Both the position numbers and the translations under genes were made by a program. A stretch of DNA of 64,000 nucleotides from Gammaproteobacteria bacterium (GTDB lineage: Bacteria; Pseudomonadota; Gammaproteobacteria; Arenicellales; JAJDZL01): contig JAJEHQ010000036.1 in NCBI GenBank assembly GCA_022823625.1, positions 1-64,000 on the forward strand, written 5' to 3'. Each line of letters opens with the position of its first letter. Position 1 is the stretch's first letter. The notes under the pieces were generated by a model that saw nothing but the letters and a program-made list of their open reading frames with translations, was not told where the DNA came from and ran no database searches. Positions 25,448-33,803 of this stretch are shown one piece after another.

Positions 25448-27103
25448 CTACATTCCAGCGATTTCTACTATTTTAAGGATATGTTTAGCCCGTGAGCAGG
25501 CAACGTACTTAAGCGTTCGATCCCGATCTTTCTTCTTGTCCAGGGGTGATGTCAGAAAAATGACAGCGTCTGCTTCGAGACCCTTAAACCGTGCGGAAGA
25601 CACAATCAGGACACCTTCGTTGTTTTGCCAGGAATCGAGATCACAGGTTGTATGAATGCGTTTGAATTTGGTTGGCCAGTCATCGACAGGAAATCCGGGT
25701 ACCAATACAGCAATTTGTGATGGATTTAACCCACCTGTTCTGGGAGAGCACAGTTGGTTTACCAACTCCGTAATCTTTTGAAATCCCTCATTTCGAGATG
25801 CGACTTCAAAGACTTCAATATCGTGAGTATTCATGTCTGAATCAGGGGTGATCAGAAGATCACAGTACGCTGCAATATCAGGGGAGTTTCTGCAGTTTTT
25901 CTCTAACGGATATGAATCGCCGAGTTCATCTGGTAATCGCAGTTCATCGCGAACGTAGAGATTTTGATTGGGATCAAAAAATACATAGAAACAGCTCTTG
26001 TTCTCGGGATTTTTAAAAACAGAGTCCAGGCTATCCCACCATAACTCGCGAAAATCCTGACCTTCATCGACAATCAGAGCGTCAAACTTCTGGCTGGCAG
26101 GTAAAGCCTCACATGCTTGCATAAGCAATTCCGGTGCTTCTTCGTTCCAGAATTGTCGATCATCGTTTGCTTTGTCCGGATCAAATTCGATTCCTGAGGC
26201 CTTGCAGAAATCGTGAACCAGACCGTGATAATTGTTAATCGTAAGAGAGCAATCGAAGTCAGTTTGAGCGGTCTTGTTCAGCCAGTCTTTAAGAGGGCGA
26301 TTGTAACACAGTAGCAAAGTGTGCATTCCTGACTGTGTAGTTTGTTGCGCTTTCGCGAGTGCCAGCAGTGTTTTTCCGGTACCAGCTCCTCCCTGAATCA
26401 AGGCAACGCGCTGATTATTCAATAAAGACAGTATGTTCTTCTGTTCCTCAGTCAGTCGGTGAATCTCACGTTCTTTTTCTTCAATTTCGCGCCAGAGTAC
26501 CGGCACAATGTCGAACTTTGGGTAAAGAGAGTACTCAATTTTTTTGACTTCATCGCGGGTCAGGGGTTGGTGATGATTACGATGAAAGTTGCCAAAGGCT
26601 CGGCGAATGCGCGGTTCGAGATAGCTCAGGTCATCGACATCCAAAATAAGTGATCGAACAATACCCGGCGGCAACTCTCCTTGAAACCTCCCGTCCGGAA
26701 AAGCAACCGCACAACCGTAAGTACAGGACAATTCAGATGAAACAAGACGTTCTTTAATATGTTCAACAAGTGCATGCATATTGACAAAAACCTGCTGGAA
26801 TGGATCTTTGTTTAGCCACTTTCTGTTCTCAGAACCGGTAAGACGCCACCAATCTCTGACACCTGGGTCATAACCCAAAACCCCTCCCTTTACTTCGACG
26901 AAGAGTAAGCCGAGATTTTCATCCAAGATGACAAAATCACACTCACCTTCTCTCAATCGACCTGAGTTGTTCGTTTGAACCCAGTTTAGACTATGCATTG
27001 CTCTGACTCGCTTGGGCAATTGAGTTGCAAGTGCTTCAGCGACTTTTCGCTCTCCCCGATTCTTGATCTCCTCAGGGTTGATTGTTGGAATGAATGTCAC
27101 CAT
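25448..27103 (-). CDS. NERD-domain nuclease fused to a superfamily I helicase
   Basis: About 551 residues. The N-terminal nuclease-related domain (NERD) has RGERKVAEAL, EGECDFVILDENLGLLFVEV and KGG, a PD-(D/E)XK-like core. The helicase part has Walker A QGGAGTGKTLLALAKA, Walker B ALIVDEGQDF, and C-terminal FKGLEADAVIF and KYVACSRAKH. It probably processes DNA or RNA. Homologues appear in repair and defence contexts, but the role is not established. ATG 27103 gives the usual short lead before NERD; the frame runs to 27199. Confidence 0.85.
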   Translation of the reverse strand: MVTFIPTINPEEIKNRGERKVAEALATQLPKRVRAMHSLNWVQTNNSGRLREGECDFVILDENLGLLFVEVKGGVLGYDPGVRDWWRLTGSENRKWLNKDPFQQVFVNMHALVEHIKERLVSSELSCTYGCAVAFPDGRFQGELPPGIVRSLILDVDDLSYLEPRIRRAFGNFHRNHHQPLTRDEVKKIEYSLYPKFDIVPVLWREIEEKEREIHRLTEEQKNILSLLNNQRVALIQGGAGTGKTLLALAKAQQTTQSGMHTLLLCYNRPLKDWLNKTAQTDFDCSLTINNYHGLVHDFCKASGIEFDPDKANDDRQFWNEEAPELLMQACEALPASQKFDALIVDEGQDFRELWWDSLDSVFKNPENKSCFYVFFDPNQNLYVRDELRLPDELGDSYPLEKNCRNSPDIAAYCDLLITPDSDMNTHDIEVFEVASRNEGFQKITELVNQLCSPRTGGLNPSQIAVLVPGFPVDDWPTKFKRIHTTCDLDSWQNNEGVLIVSSARFKGLEADAVIFLTSPLDKKKDRDRTLKYVACSRAKHILKIVEIAGM

Positions 27104-27362
27104 CTGAATAGTCTTGCGGTCGAGGAAAACTGAATGATTTTGTATATCAGATTTTTTAACGATCCCTTTGTTATTTTGAGTGTTACCATATAGGTTCACC
27201 CATCAGGTAATGCCGGACATGGTCCTGAATTTTGATTATCGGGGAAAGTTCATTGTTTGGCTCGAAAATACGGGTGATAGTGTACATCTACCACTAGGTC
27301 ATTACCCTGAACACCCGTCGACCGACGAGAAAAATGCTAGGACAAAAGAAGTTGAACGAATG

Positions 27363-28220
27363 CTAAGACAGCCAGTGTTCAATGGGTTCTGAAAGGAATT
27401 GTTCAATTTGGATTCCACCGGTCCCGATCAATAAGCTGTGGTCTGGCTTGAATTTCTTTGAGAAGGCCCTGATTCCAGGTAGCGAATCTTTCTTGTGCCC
27501 GCTCTTCACCTCAATTGCAGTCAGTGTTGCACCTTTTTCGACCACGAAGTCGACTTCCCGGTTGTTTTCTCGCCAATAGTAAATCTTGATGCGTTTGCCT
27601 TTCGCACCGTTGATCAGGTGAGCACCGACGGCCGATTCTGTCAGACGACCCTTGAATACATTGTTGCTTTGCACTTCATCAAAACCAAGATTCCATACAG
27701 CAGTCATCAGTGCTGTATTTAGAACCTGTAGTTTCGGCTGAGACGCTCTGCGCCGAGTCCTTTGACCTGCATATTTCTGAAGCCCGGTTAGCATGCCTGC
27801 TTTACCAAGCAAATCAAGATAATGAGCCAGTGTTGTTGTGTTGCCGGCATCCTGAAGTTGTCCCAGCATTTTGGTGTAGGAAACGATTTGCCCGGAATAA
27901 GTACATCCCAGTTCAAACAGCCGTCTCAGCAACGCGGGTTTATCAACCTGTGTTAACAGCAATATATCTCGCGATATGGTAGTTTCAATCAGCGAATTGT
28001 TGATATAGTCCATCCAGCGTTCGACATCGTTAATCAACGGTGCTGCACCCGGATAGCCACCAAAGAATAGATATTGATCATAGCTGATGCCGAAGGCTGT
28101 CCTCATTTCGTTGAAACTCCAGTGCGTCAGGTGCAAAGTTTCAAAGCGTCCGGCAAGACTCTCAGAAACACCACGCTGCAAGAGCAGCGGGGCCGATCCC
28201 AAAATTAGGGATTTATCCAT
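27363..28220 (-). pseudogene. DUF4143 AAA-type ATPase, N-terminus removed at the IS boundary
   Basis: Homology begins abruptly at SLILGSAPLLLQRGVSESLA, the region after Walker B in this family, and runs to a normal C-terminus with GRFETLHLTHWSF, EVDFVVEKGATLTAIEVKSG and a final HWLS. The P-loop half is missing. The IS1595-like element abuts at 28207/28208, and no N-terminal half remains on the far side, so a deletion accompanied the insertion. The IS inverted repeat supplies an in-frame ATG at 28220 (ATGGATAAATCCC), so a truncated product could still be made. Confidence 0.85.
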
Positions 28221-28231
28221 TTGAGTTGACA
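28208..28231 (+). repeat. IS1595-like terminal inverted repeat, passenger end
   Basis: Begins GGGATTTATCCATTTGAGTT and continues GACA. It pairs with 29482-29505 with one mismatch at the fifth base. It also supplies the ATG used by the truncated ATPase frame. Confidence 0.88.
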
Positions 28232-28240
28232 GGCATAAAA

Positions 28241-28399
28241 TCAATCCAATTTCTTGGCATTTTTAGAAGATTTTTGCTTTTGAGTTCTCTGATAGGATTT
28301 CGGTTTTACGCCCAGTAGCACCCGCATAACATCATCAAACTCAAAGTCTGATATTGGGGGAATCTGGTTTGATGATTCATTAGTCTTTTGCTTGGACAT
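28241..28399 (-). CDS. IS1595-like passenger small protein
   Basis: A 52-residue protein starting MSKQKTNESSNQIPPIS, then DFEFDDVMRVLLGVKPK, then a Lys/Gln/Ser tail. The frame is open to 28477, overlapping the transposase stop by 17 bases, so translational coupling is possible. ATG 28399 aligns with the stand-alone homologue at 402-599. Function unknown. Options are a transposition regulator, a host-interaction factor or an antitoxin-like protein; none can be shown from sequence. Confidence 0.65.
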   Translation of the reverse strand: MSKQKTNESSNQIPPISDFEFDDVMRVLLGVKPKSYQRTQKQKSSKNAKKLD

Positions 28400-28460
28400 C
28401 ACTGACATTTGCATCAAATTCTTGGATTTCGGCTGCCGCACGCGGAGGCACAGTTCAACC

Positions 28461-29417
28461 TCAGTGCAACCGGCCATCCGGCCCGCTAATCAGATCAGCG
28501 TATTTCAACCGCTTGTTGAACAGCCCTCGAATCGTGCAGTCGATTTGAACCATCGTATCCAATGCCCTGACATTCTGCCTGGCACTGAATTCATCCACAT
28601 ACTTCTGCAAATGCTTCGGACTCATTTTGTGGTAGATGCCGTAGTAGCCCCGCTTCAGGCAGCTCCAAAATGATTCTGTGCCATTGATATGTGCCTGTCC
28701 TTTGACATACTCACCAACCGAGTGCTTGACTGTTTCATGTGTGTATCCTTGTTTCTCAAGTCCTTCGTATGCAGTGGCATCATCCGTATAGACGGTTGAG
28801 CCATCGGCAACCGCATCACACACGATCTGGTGAAGTGTGATGGCTTTGGTGTCGGCAACTTTGATTGACTTGATTTGTTTGCTGTCGCGTTCCTTGATTC
28901 CGACAACCGCTGTCTTGCCAACTGTTCCGCGTCCAGCATTAAGCTTTTGGTCTTTGTGCTTGTTCTTTTCTTTTCCACCAATGTAGGTTTCATCGACTTC
29001 AACTTCACAGCCAAACAGTTGTGATGCATTATTCGCCCAGGCAGTTCTGATGCGATGAGCCATAAACCATGCAGTTGGTTGTCGCACTGCGATGTCATTC
29101 CCCAGTTTGGTGCTTGCAACACCTTTCAGGGATGTGGAAAGCAGGTAAATGGCCATCAGCCACTTTTTGTAGGGCAGCCGGCTTTCCTCCATTAACGATC
29201 CGGTTTTGACGCTGAAATACTTACGGCATGGCTTACACCAATAAGGCATTGTCTTGTGACTGGCCCTGCTGGTTTCGCGAGCATTGCATCTTGGGCATAC
29301 TCGGCCATTCGCCCATCGTATTGACTCGATGTATTCCATCGCATCCTGCTCGGTTTGAAACTTGTCCATGAACTCGTAGAGGCTGACTCGTTTCCGATCT
29401 TTCTTTGATTTTGTCAT
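28461..29417 (-). CDS. IS1595-family (ISXO2-like) transposase
   Basis: About 318 residues. The N-terminal zinc ribbon is CPRC...CKPC (GRVCPRCNARETS, YWCKPCRKYFS), and the DDE-like catalytic core follows with VEVDETYIGGK, VYTDDATAYEGL and INGTESFWSCLKRG. It looks intact. ATG 29417 gives the usual family start MTKSKKDRKR; ATGs at 29450 and 29459 are also in frame. Confidence 0.93.
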   Translation of the reverse strand: MTKSKKDRKRVSLYEFMDKFQTEQDAMEYIESIRWANGRVCPRCNARETSRASHKTMPYWCKPCRKYFSVKTGSLMEESRLPYKKWLMAIYLLSTSLKGVASTKLGNDIAVRQPTAWFMAHRIRTAWANNASQLFGCEVEVDETYIGGKEKNKHKDQKLNAGRGTVGKTAVVGIKERDSKQIKSIKVADTKAITLHQIVCDAVADGSTVYTDDATAYEGLEKQGYTHETVKHSVGEYVKGQAHINGTESFWSCLKRGYYGIYHKMSPKHLQKYVDEFSARQNVRALDTMVQIDCTIRGLFNKRLKYADLISGPDGRLH

Positions 29418-29481
29418 GCTATATACTGCCAGCAAATTTCTTATTTCCATTGTTAGCAAGTATATCCTAAAATGTTGGTTT

Positions 29482-29505
29482 TGTCAACTCAAATGGATAA
29501 TTCCC
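29482..29505 (-). repeat. IS1595-like terminal inverted repeat, transposase end
   Basis: Reverse complement begins GGGAATTATCCATTTGAGTT and continues GACA. It defines the right boundary of the element. Confidence 0.88.
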
Positions 29506-29534
29506 TTGTGTTTCTATAAGCAGATTCACAAAAG

Positions 29535-29577
29535 GAAAACGGCAAGGATTTAACGGTCTTTGCCGTTTTCTGTTTTA
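29535..29577 (+). terminator. Hairpin with T-rich tail beside the IS
   Basis: A perfect 11-bp stem, GAAAACGGCAA (29535-29545) and TTGCCGTTTTC (29560-29570), followed by TGTTTTA. It probably terminated an upstream + strand gene lost at the IS junction. It is now orphaned and may insulate the exporter gene. Confidence 0.6.
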
Positions 29578-29711
29578 GGGTATAGCGCCATTTCTAATTT
29601 GCGCTTTGACTCGATCCTCTTCTAGAAAGCAGCAAACGTTGTTTCGAACCAGCTGGCGTGAGGGCCACCTGGTGGTCGTTTAGTTGAGCACACGCGTGTA
29701 TCGATTGGCTG

Positions 29712-30482
29712 ATGTTTGAAGTGATTTCGCTCAACGAATACGCAGTATTCGTGCTCATCGCCATTTTCGCAGGATTTGTGCATGGCTCAATCGGCTTGGG
29801 GTTTCCTTTACTGTCGACAGCCATGCTCTCCACTTTTATTGATCTTCGGATTGCTATCCTCATCACCCTGATTCCGACTGTTGCTGTCAATTTGTTCAGC
29901 ATTGCCAAAGGTGGTAATTGGCGAGAAAGTCTGGGACAATTTTGGCCGCTGGCAGCGTGGTGTTTGATCGGGTCGGTCATTGGTGCTTGGGTCATTGTCT
30001 ATACCGACCCAACGCCATACAAGTTATTGTTAGCACTACTGATTTTTCTATACCTTGTGGCAGATCGATCCAGTCGGAGGTTGTTGAGCAAAGCGTTGCG
30101 ATTTCCGAGACTCTCACAGTTTGGATTTGGAATGACAGCTGGATTTTCAGCAGGATCGACCAATACCATGGTACCAATTCTTGTAATTTATTCACTCGAA
30201 TCTGGTTGGGCAAAGACTGTGATGGTACAGGTTTTCAATATGTGTTTTTTCTCAGGAAAAGCTGCCCAGTTGGCCGTATTTGGCACGTCGGGAACGTTTA
30301 CGCTTCAGATATTTCTGACTACACTTCCCATTGCAGGCATCGCCGCCGGTTCGCTGTACTTGGGCCAATTACTACAGGATCGAATCGACATCCATCTCTT
30401 TCGACGAATCATCAAGTTGGTTTTGTTGATTCTTGGCATCATCTTGACATCACAGGTTCTGTTTTCATTGTTCGGAATGTAA
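29712..30482 (+). CDS. TauE/SafE-family (TSUP) anion exporter
   Basis: A 256-residue membrane protein with about eight hydrophobic helices and the two family repeats (IFAGFVHGSIGLGFPLL near residue 18 and FGFGMTAGFSAGSTNTMVPI near residue 135). TSUP members export sulfite, sulfoacetate or related organic anions. The Dsr-type sulfur genes 5 kb away make a sulfur oxyanion plausible but not proven. No adjacent regulator. Confidence 0.88.
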   Translation: MFEVISLNEYAVFVLIAIFAGFVHGSIGLGFPLLSTAMLSTFIDLRIAILITLIPTVAVNLFSIAKGGNWRESLGQFWPLAAWCLIGSVIGAWVIVYTDPTPYKLLLALLIFLYLVADRSSRRLLSKALRFPRLSQFGFGMTAGFSAGSTNTMVPILVIYSLESGWAKTVMVQVFNMCFFSGKAAQLAVFGTSGTFTLQIFLTTLPIAGIAAGSLYLGQLLQDRIDIHLFRRIIKLVLLILGIILTSQVLFSLFGM

Positions 30483-30538
30483 TACGATTAAAATGCTGTC
30501 GCCGAATTTCTGAAATTGATTAGTTTGCATTGAATACT

Positions 30539-31861
30539 ATGAATAGATTCACCCGTCGACAATTTCTGGGAACAGGGCTTGCTGCGCTCTTTCCCCATTC
30601 CACCTTTGGAGTGACGTCTGCAGATTATGATGTGGTTGTAGTCGGTGCTGGTGCTGCAGGACTGGCTGCAACCCGCAGCCTGATCGAAAAGGGAAAGAAC
30701 GTGATGCTCGTAGAAGCATCTCACCGTATCGGTGGGCGCGCTCATACGGATTTATCAATTTTTGGCGTACCTTACGATATCGGTGCTCATTGGTTGCATA
30801 ACGGGAGTTTAAATCCCTACTACACATACGCCAAGTCTGAAGGTTTTGAAATCTATTCTGCTCCTGAACGCTATCGATTGTTTTACGGCTCCAATGAAGA
30901 ATCTGAAAGTGATCAGCTTGCCATGCTCTGGAATGACGTGGATGAACTGAGTGCGGCGATCGGTAGAGCCAGTAATTCAGGTAGAGATGTGTCTCCTAGC
31001 TCGGTAACGGAACACGTAAATGGACGCTGGAGTAATACGGCAAAATTTGTTTTGGGACCGTGGTCAATGGGGAAAGATTTTGATGACTTTTCAACTACAG
31101 ATTGGTGGAATTCCGAAGACGGCCAAGATAATTTTTGCAGCAGTGGGTACGGAACATTAGTTGCCCATTATGGCAAAGGCATCGATGTGTCTCTCAATAC
31201 ACCGGTTCATAAAATTGACTGGAGCGGGCGAGGTGTAGTGGTTGAAACTACTCGGGGTAAACTGAACGCCAAAGCAGTGATCATTACAGTTTCCACAGGT
31301 GTTTTGGCATCCGATCAGATCAATTTTGTGCCGGAACTTCCGGAGGAAAAGCACGAGTCATTTAACGAAATTTCCATGGGTGCTTACGATCACATCGCAC
31401 TTCATTTTTCGCAGGATGTGTTTGGAGTCGGCGAAGATGGTTATCTGATTTTTGAAATTGGCGAAGATGGAAAAGGATTCGGAACACTAGCGAATTCCGC
31501 GGGCAGTGGACTGGCTTACTGTGATGTTGGAGGAAGTTGGGCGCGCGAATTGCAGACAGAAGACGAAGCGTTCAAAATCGACTATGCCTTATTGCAGTTG
31601 AAGAATTTGCTTGGCAGCCACATCGAACGACATTACACCAATGGATCGGCGACGGCATGGGGATTGAATCCATTGACACTGGGAGCGTATGCATCTGCCC
31701 GTCCCGGCTCGTACAAAATGCGAAAAGTGCTTCGACAGCCTGTTGGAGAACGAGTGTTCTTCGCGGGTGAAGCCTGCCATTCTTCTATTTGGGCAACAGT
31801 TGGCGGTGCACATCTTTCAGGTGTCGAAACTGCCCGTGCCGTATTGAGGCTATTAACCTGA
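30539..31861 (+). CDS. Tat-exported FAD-dependent amine oxidase-like protein
   Basis: About 440 residues. The twin-arginine signal is FTRRQFLGTGLAAL. The FAD dinucleotide-binding motif is VVVVGAGAAGLAATRSLIEKG, followed by EASHRIGGRAHT and the C-terminal FFAGEACHSSIWATVGGAHLSG, typical of flavin monoamine/polyamine oxidases. Its substrate is unknown and it should act in the periplasm. ATG 30539 is used; TTG 30530 is in frame. It ends convergent with znuB. Confidence 0.9.
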   Translation: MNRFTRRQFLGTGLAALFPHSTFGVTSADYDVVVVGAGAAGLAATRSLIEKGKNVMLVEASHRIGGRAHTDLSIFGVPYDIGAHWLHNGSLNPYYTYAKSEGFEIYSAPERYRLFYGSNEESESDQLAMLWNDVDELSAAIGRASNSGRDVSPSSVTEHVNGRWSNTAKFVLGPWSMGKDFDDFSTTDWWNSEDGQDNFCSSGYGTLVAHYGKGIDVSLNTPVHKIDWSGRGVVVETTRGKLNAKAVIITVSTGVLASDQINFVPELPEEKHESFNEISMGAYDHIALHFSQDVFGVGEDGYLIFEIGEDGKGFGTLANSAGSGLAYCDVGGSWARELQTEDEAFKIDYALLQLKNLLGSHIERHYTNGSATAWGLNPLTLGAYASARPGSYKMRKVLRQPVGERVFFAGEACHSSIWATVGGAHLSGVETARAVLRLLT

Positions 31862-31912
31862 GAGGCTTTCAGAATACTTGAAGTTATTGTGCTCTCAATG
31901 GTTTTTTGCGGA

Positions 31913-32731
31913 TCAGACCCCTTCTTGACTTCGTCTTCTCATAAGCATTGCTGTTGCCATTGACAGAAACAGCAATAGTGCAAACACGACGATGCTTGGA
32001 CCTGGAGGGGTATCAAACTCCAGCGACATGAACATACCGCCAACCACCGATGCTGAACCAAATGCGACGGCAAACATAGCCATCTGTTCAGGTGTTTTTG
32101 CAACTTGTCGTGCTGTTGCAGCTGGAATAATCAACAAAGCGACTGTCAATATGATGCCGACAATCTTCATCGCAATGGCGATTGTTCCAGCCAGCAATAT
32201 CATGAGCAGAATTCGCGTTTGATTGGGTTGAAGACCTTCAGCTGCGGCTATTTGCTCGTCAACGGTCAGGCCGATCATTGCTCTCCACTTAAACACAATA
32301 ACTCCCAAGGCAACCGCACTTGCCATATAGATCATAGCGATTTCCAACCAGGTTACCGAAATGATGTTGCCGAACAGAAAATCCAAAACATCGACCCTAA
32401 TCCAATACATAAAGGAAATAAGAACGAGACCAATTGCCAATGTTGAATGAGACATGATTCCAAGTACAGAATCGCCCGACAGAAATGAATCGCTATTGAC
32501 TCGAGACAACATAAATGCGATGAATAGGCAGATGCTGAATACACCCACCATCAAATTGATATCCAGAACTATTGCCAGTGCGATGCCAAGCAGTGCTGAA
32601 TGCGCCATCGCTTCGCCGAGATAAGCCAACCGCTGCCATATAACGAAGCAACCAAGTGGACCGGCAACGAGAGTGAAGCCGATGCCAGCGATAATTGCTC
32701 GACTGAAAAAGTCATCTGGTATTAGGAACAT
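31913..32731 (-). CDS. znuB: Zinc/manganese ABC transporter permease (ZnuB-like)
   Basis: A 272-residue permease with about eight helices and the family segments GPLGCFVIWQRLAYLGEAMAH, SALLGIALA and ALLIIPAATARQVAKTPEQM. It partners the ATPase encoded 28 bases upstream. No ZnuA-type binding protein is adjacent, so the third component must be elsewhere. Specificity for zinc is by family resemblance. Confidence 0.9.
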   Translation of the reverse strand: MFLIPDDFFSRAIIAGIGFTLVAGPLGCFVIWQRLAYLGEAMAHSALLGIALAIVLDINLMVGVFSICLFIAFMLSRVNSDSFLSGDSVLGIMSHSTLAIGLVLISFMYWIRVDVLDFLFGNIISVTWLEIAMIYMASAVALGVIVFKWRAMIGLTVDEQIAAAEGLQPNQTRILLMILLAGTIAIAMKIVGIILTVALLIIPAATARQVAKTPEQMAMFAVAFGSASVVGGMFMSLEFDTPPGPSIVVFALLLFLSMATAMLMRRRSQEGV

Positions 32732-32759
32732 CTTGTCGATACCAGAGACAAATGGACCA

Positions 32760-33515
32760 TCATAAATCCTTTATGCTTCCATCCAGACGGTGATCATGAT
32801 CGTGAAGGTGCGAGTAAAGTGCGCGAGCTTCGAAAGCTTTTTTGCCAAAAAGGTTCAGATAGGCTTCATCCTTTTGCACACGTTCCGGAGTTCCAGTACA
32901 GCAAATATGTACATTCATGCAAACGACAGTATCAGTTTGAACCATCACCAGATGGAGGTCGTGGCGCACAATCAAAATGCCGCAATTCATACGATCTCTA
33001 ATTTTCGCAATTCGATTGAACAGCAACGCTTCTCCGTGAACATCAAGTCCCTGCGTCGGTTCGTCAAGAATCAATAGGTCGGGTTTACGCAATAATGCTC
33101 TTGCGAGTAGAGCCCGCTGAAACTCACCACCCGATAATTTTTGTACTGAAGCGTTTGCTAGGTGTTGAATATCAAGTTCGGTGAGTACTTTGATCAACTC
33201 ACTCCTATCAACAGGCTGTGGAACATCCATAAGGCGTTGCACGGTCATTGGTAGAGTTGAATCGAGAGTGACGCTCTGGGGCACATATCCGATTTTGATG
33301 TTGGGTGGTCTCTGCACACTACCAAAATCAGGCTCTAGGGAGCCCGCCAGAATTTTAGTTACGGTTGTCTTGCCACTTCCGTTTGGACCAATCAGTGAAA
33401 CTATTTCCCCTCTATGCATAGTGAGGTCAATATCTCGCACCAGCCACCGATTGTTGCGACGAACACCAACGGACTGTAATTTTGCGAGAACAGAATTATC
33501 AGAATCATTTTTCAT
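32760..33515 (-). CDS. znuC: Zinc ABC transporter ATP-binding protein (ZnuC-like)
   Basis: A 251-residue ATPase with Walker A GPNGSGKTT, signature LSGGEFQRALLARAL, Walker B LLILDEPTQGLDV and switch His in LIVRHDLHLVM. The C-terminus is His-rich (YSHLHDHDHRLDG), as in ZnuC proteins, perhaps for metal sensing. AAGGA precedes the ATG. Operon with znuB. I could not identify a Zur box upstream with confidence. Confidence 0.92.
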   Translation of the reverse strand: MKNDSDNSVLAKLQSVGVRRNNRWLVRDIDLTMHRGEIVSLIGPNGSGKTTVTKILAGSLEPDFGSVQRPPNIKIGYVPQSVTLDSTLPMTVQRLMDVPQPVDRSELIKVLTELDIQHLANASVQKLSGGEFQRALLARALLRKPDLLILDEPTQGLDVHGEALLFNRIAKIRDRMNCGILIVRHDLHLVMVQTDTVVCMNVHICCTGTPERVQKDEAYLNLFGKKAFEARALYSHLHDHDHRLDGSIKDL

Positions 33516-33803
33516 GAGCAGAAAATCCTTTTCGACTGTTCAACGATACCTTTTCTCGATAGATGATAACAGTGCAAGTTCCTGTCTGGTTGATTCCGTA
33601 CTCTCTGACTTAGAAATTTCGAAATCGCTCTTTCTTCGGAAGTCGAATCGAGGGGGACGCTGCTGTCATTGTTTCCATCGCATAAAAGTGATCTTGGTCA
33701 AAAGCAACTCCTCTCCGACAATCTAGTTTGAGATAACCCATCAGCAAAGTGTCATCAATAAACGGGTGACATTCTGCTTATAGCTACGGATGCACCTGCT
33801 CGC

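Larger units (their letters stand above)
28208..29505 (-). mobile_element. Complete IS1595-like insertion sequence with passenger gene
   Basis: A 1298-bp element bounded by 24-bp inverted repeats that match at 23 positions. It encodes an ISXO2-type DDE transposase (28461-29417) and a small passenger gene downstream (28241-28399), both on the minus strand. I find no matching 8-bp target duplication in the immediate flanks (CAAAATTA versus TTGTGTTT), which fits a deletion or rearrangement after insertion. The 140 bases at the passenger end are repeated exactly, inverted, at 1-140. Confidence 0.88.

Noticed and set aside
27180..27392. 70-codon + strand frame between the NERD-helicase and the truncated ATPase
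   Set aside because: Overlaps both flanking genes on the other strand and resembles nothing known to me.
1..29505. Composite transposon carrying the 28-kb segment
   Set aside because: The segment includes core genes such as gmk, ispH-neighbour style housekeeping loci and rpiA with normal gene order pieces (yicC-gmk), and the IS copies are inverted without target duplications. Inversion or independent insertion is simpler.
28198..29513. Target-site duplication around the complete IS1595-like element
   Set aside because: The 8 bases on each side (CAAAATTA and TTGTGTTT) do not match, in either orientation, nor does the flank of the left copy.
33181..33726. 181-codon + strand frame
   Set aside because: Most of it is the antisense of znuC; codon pattern and composition follow the real gene on the other strand.
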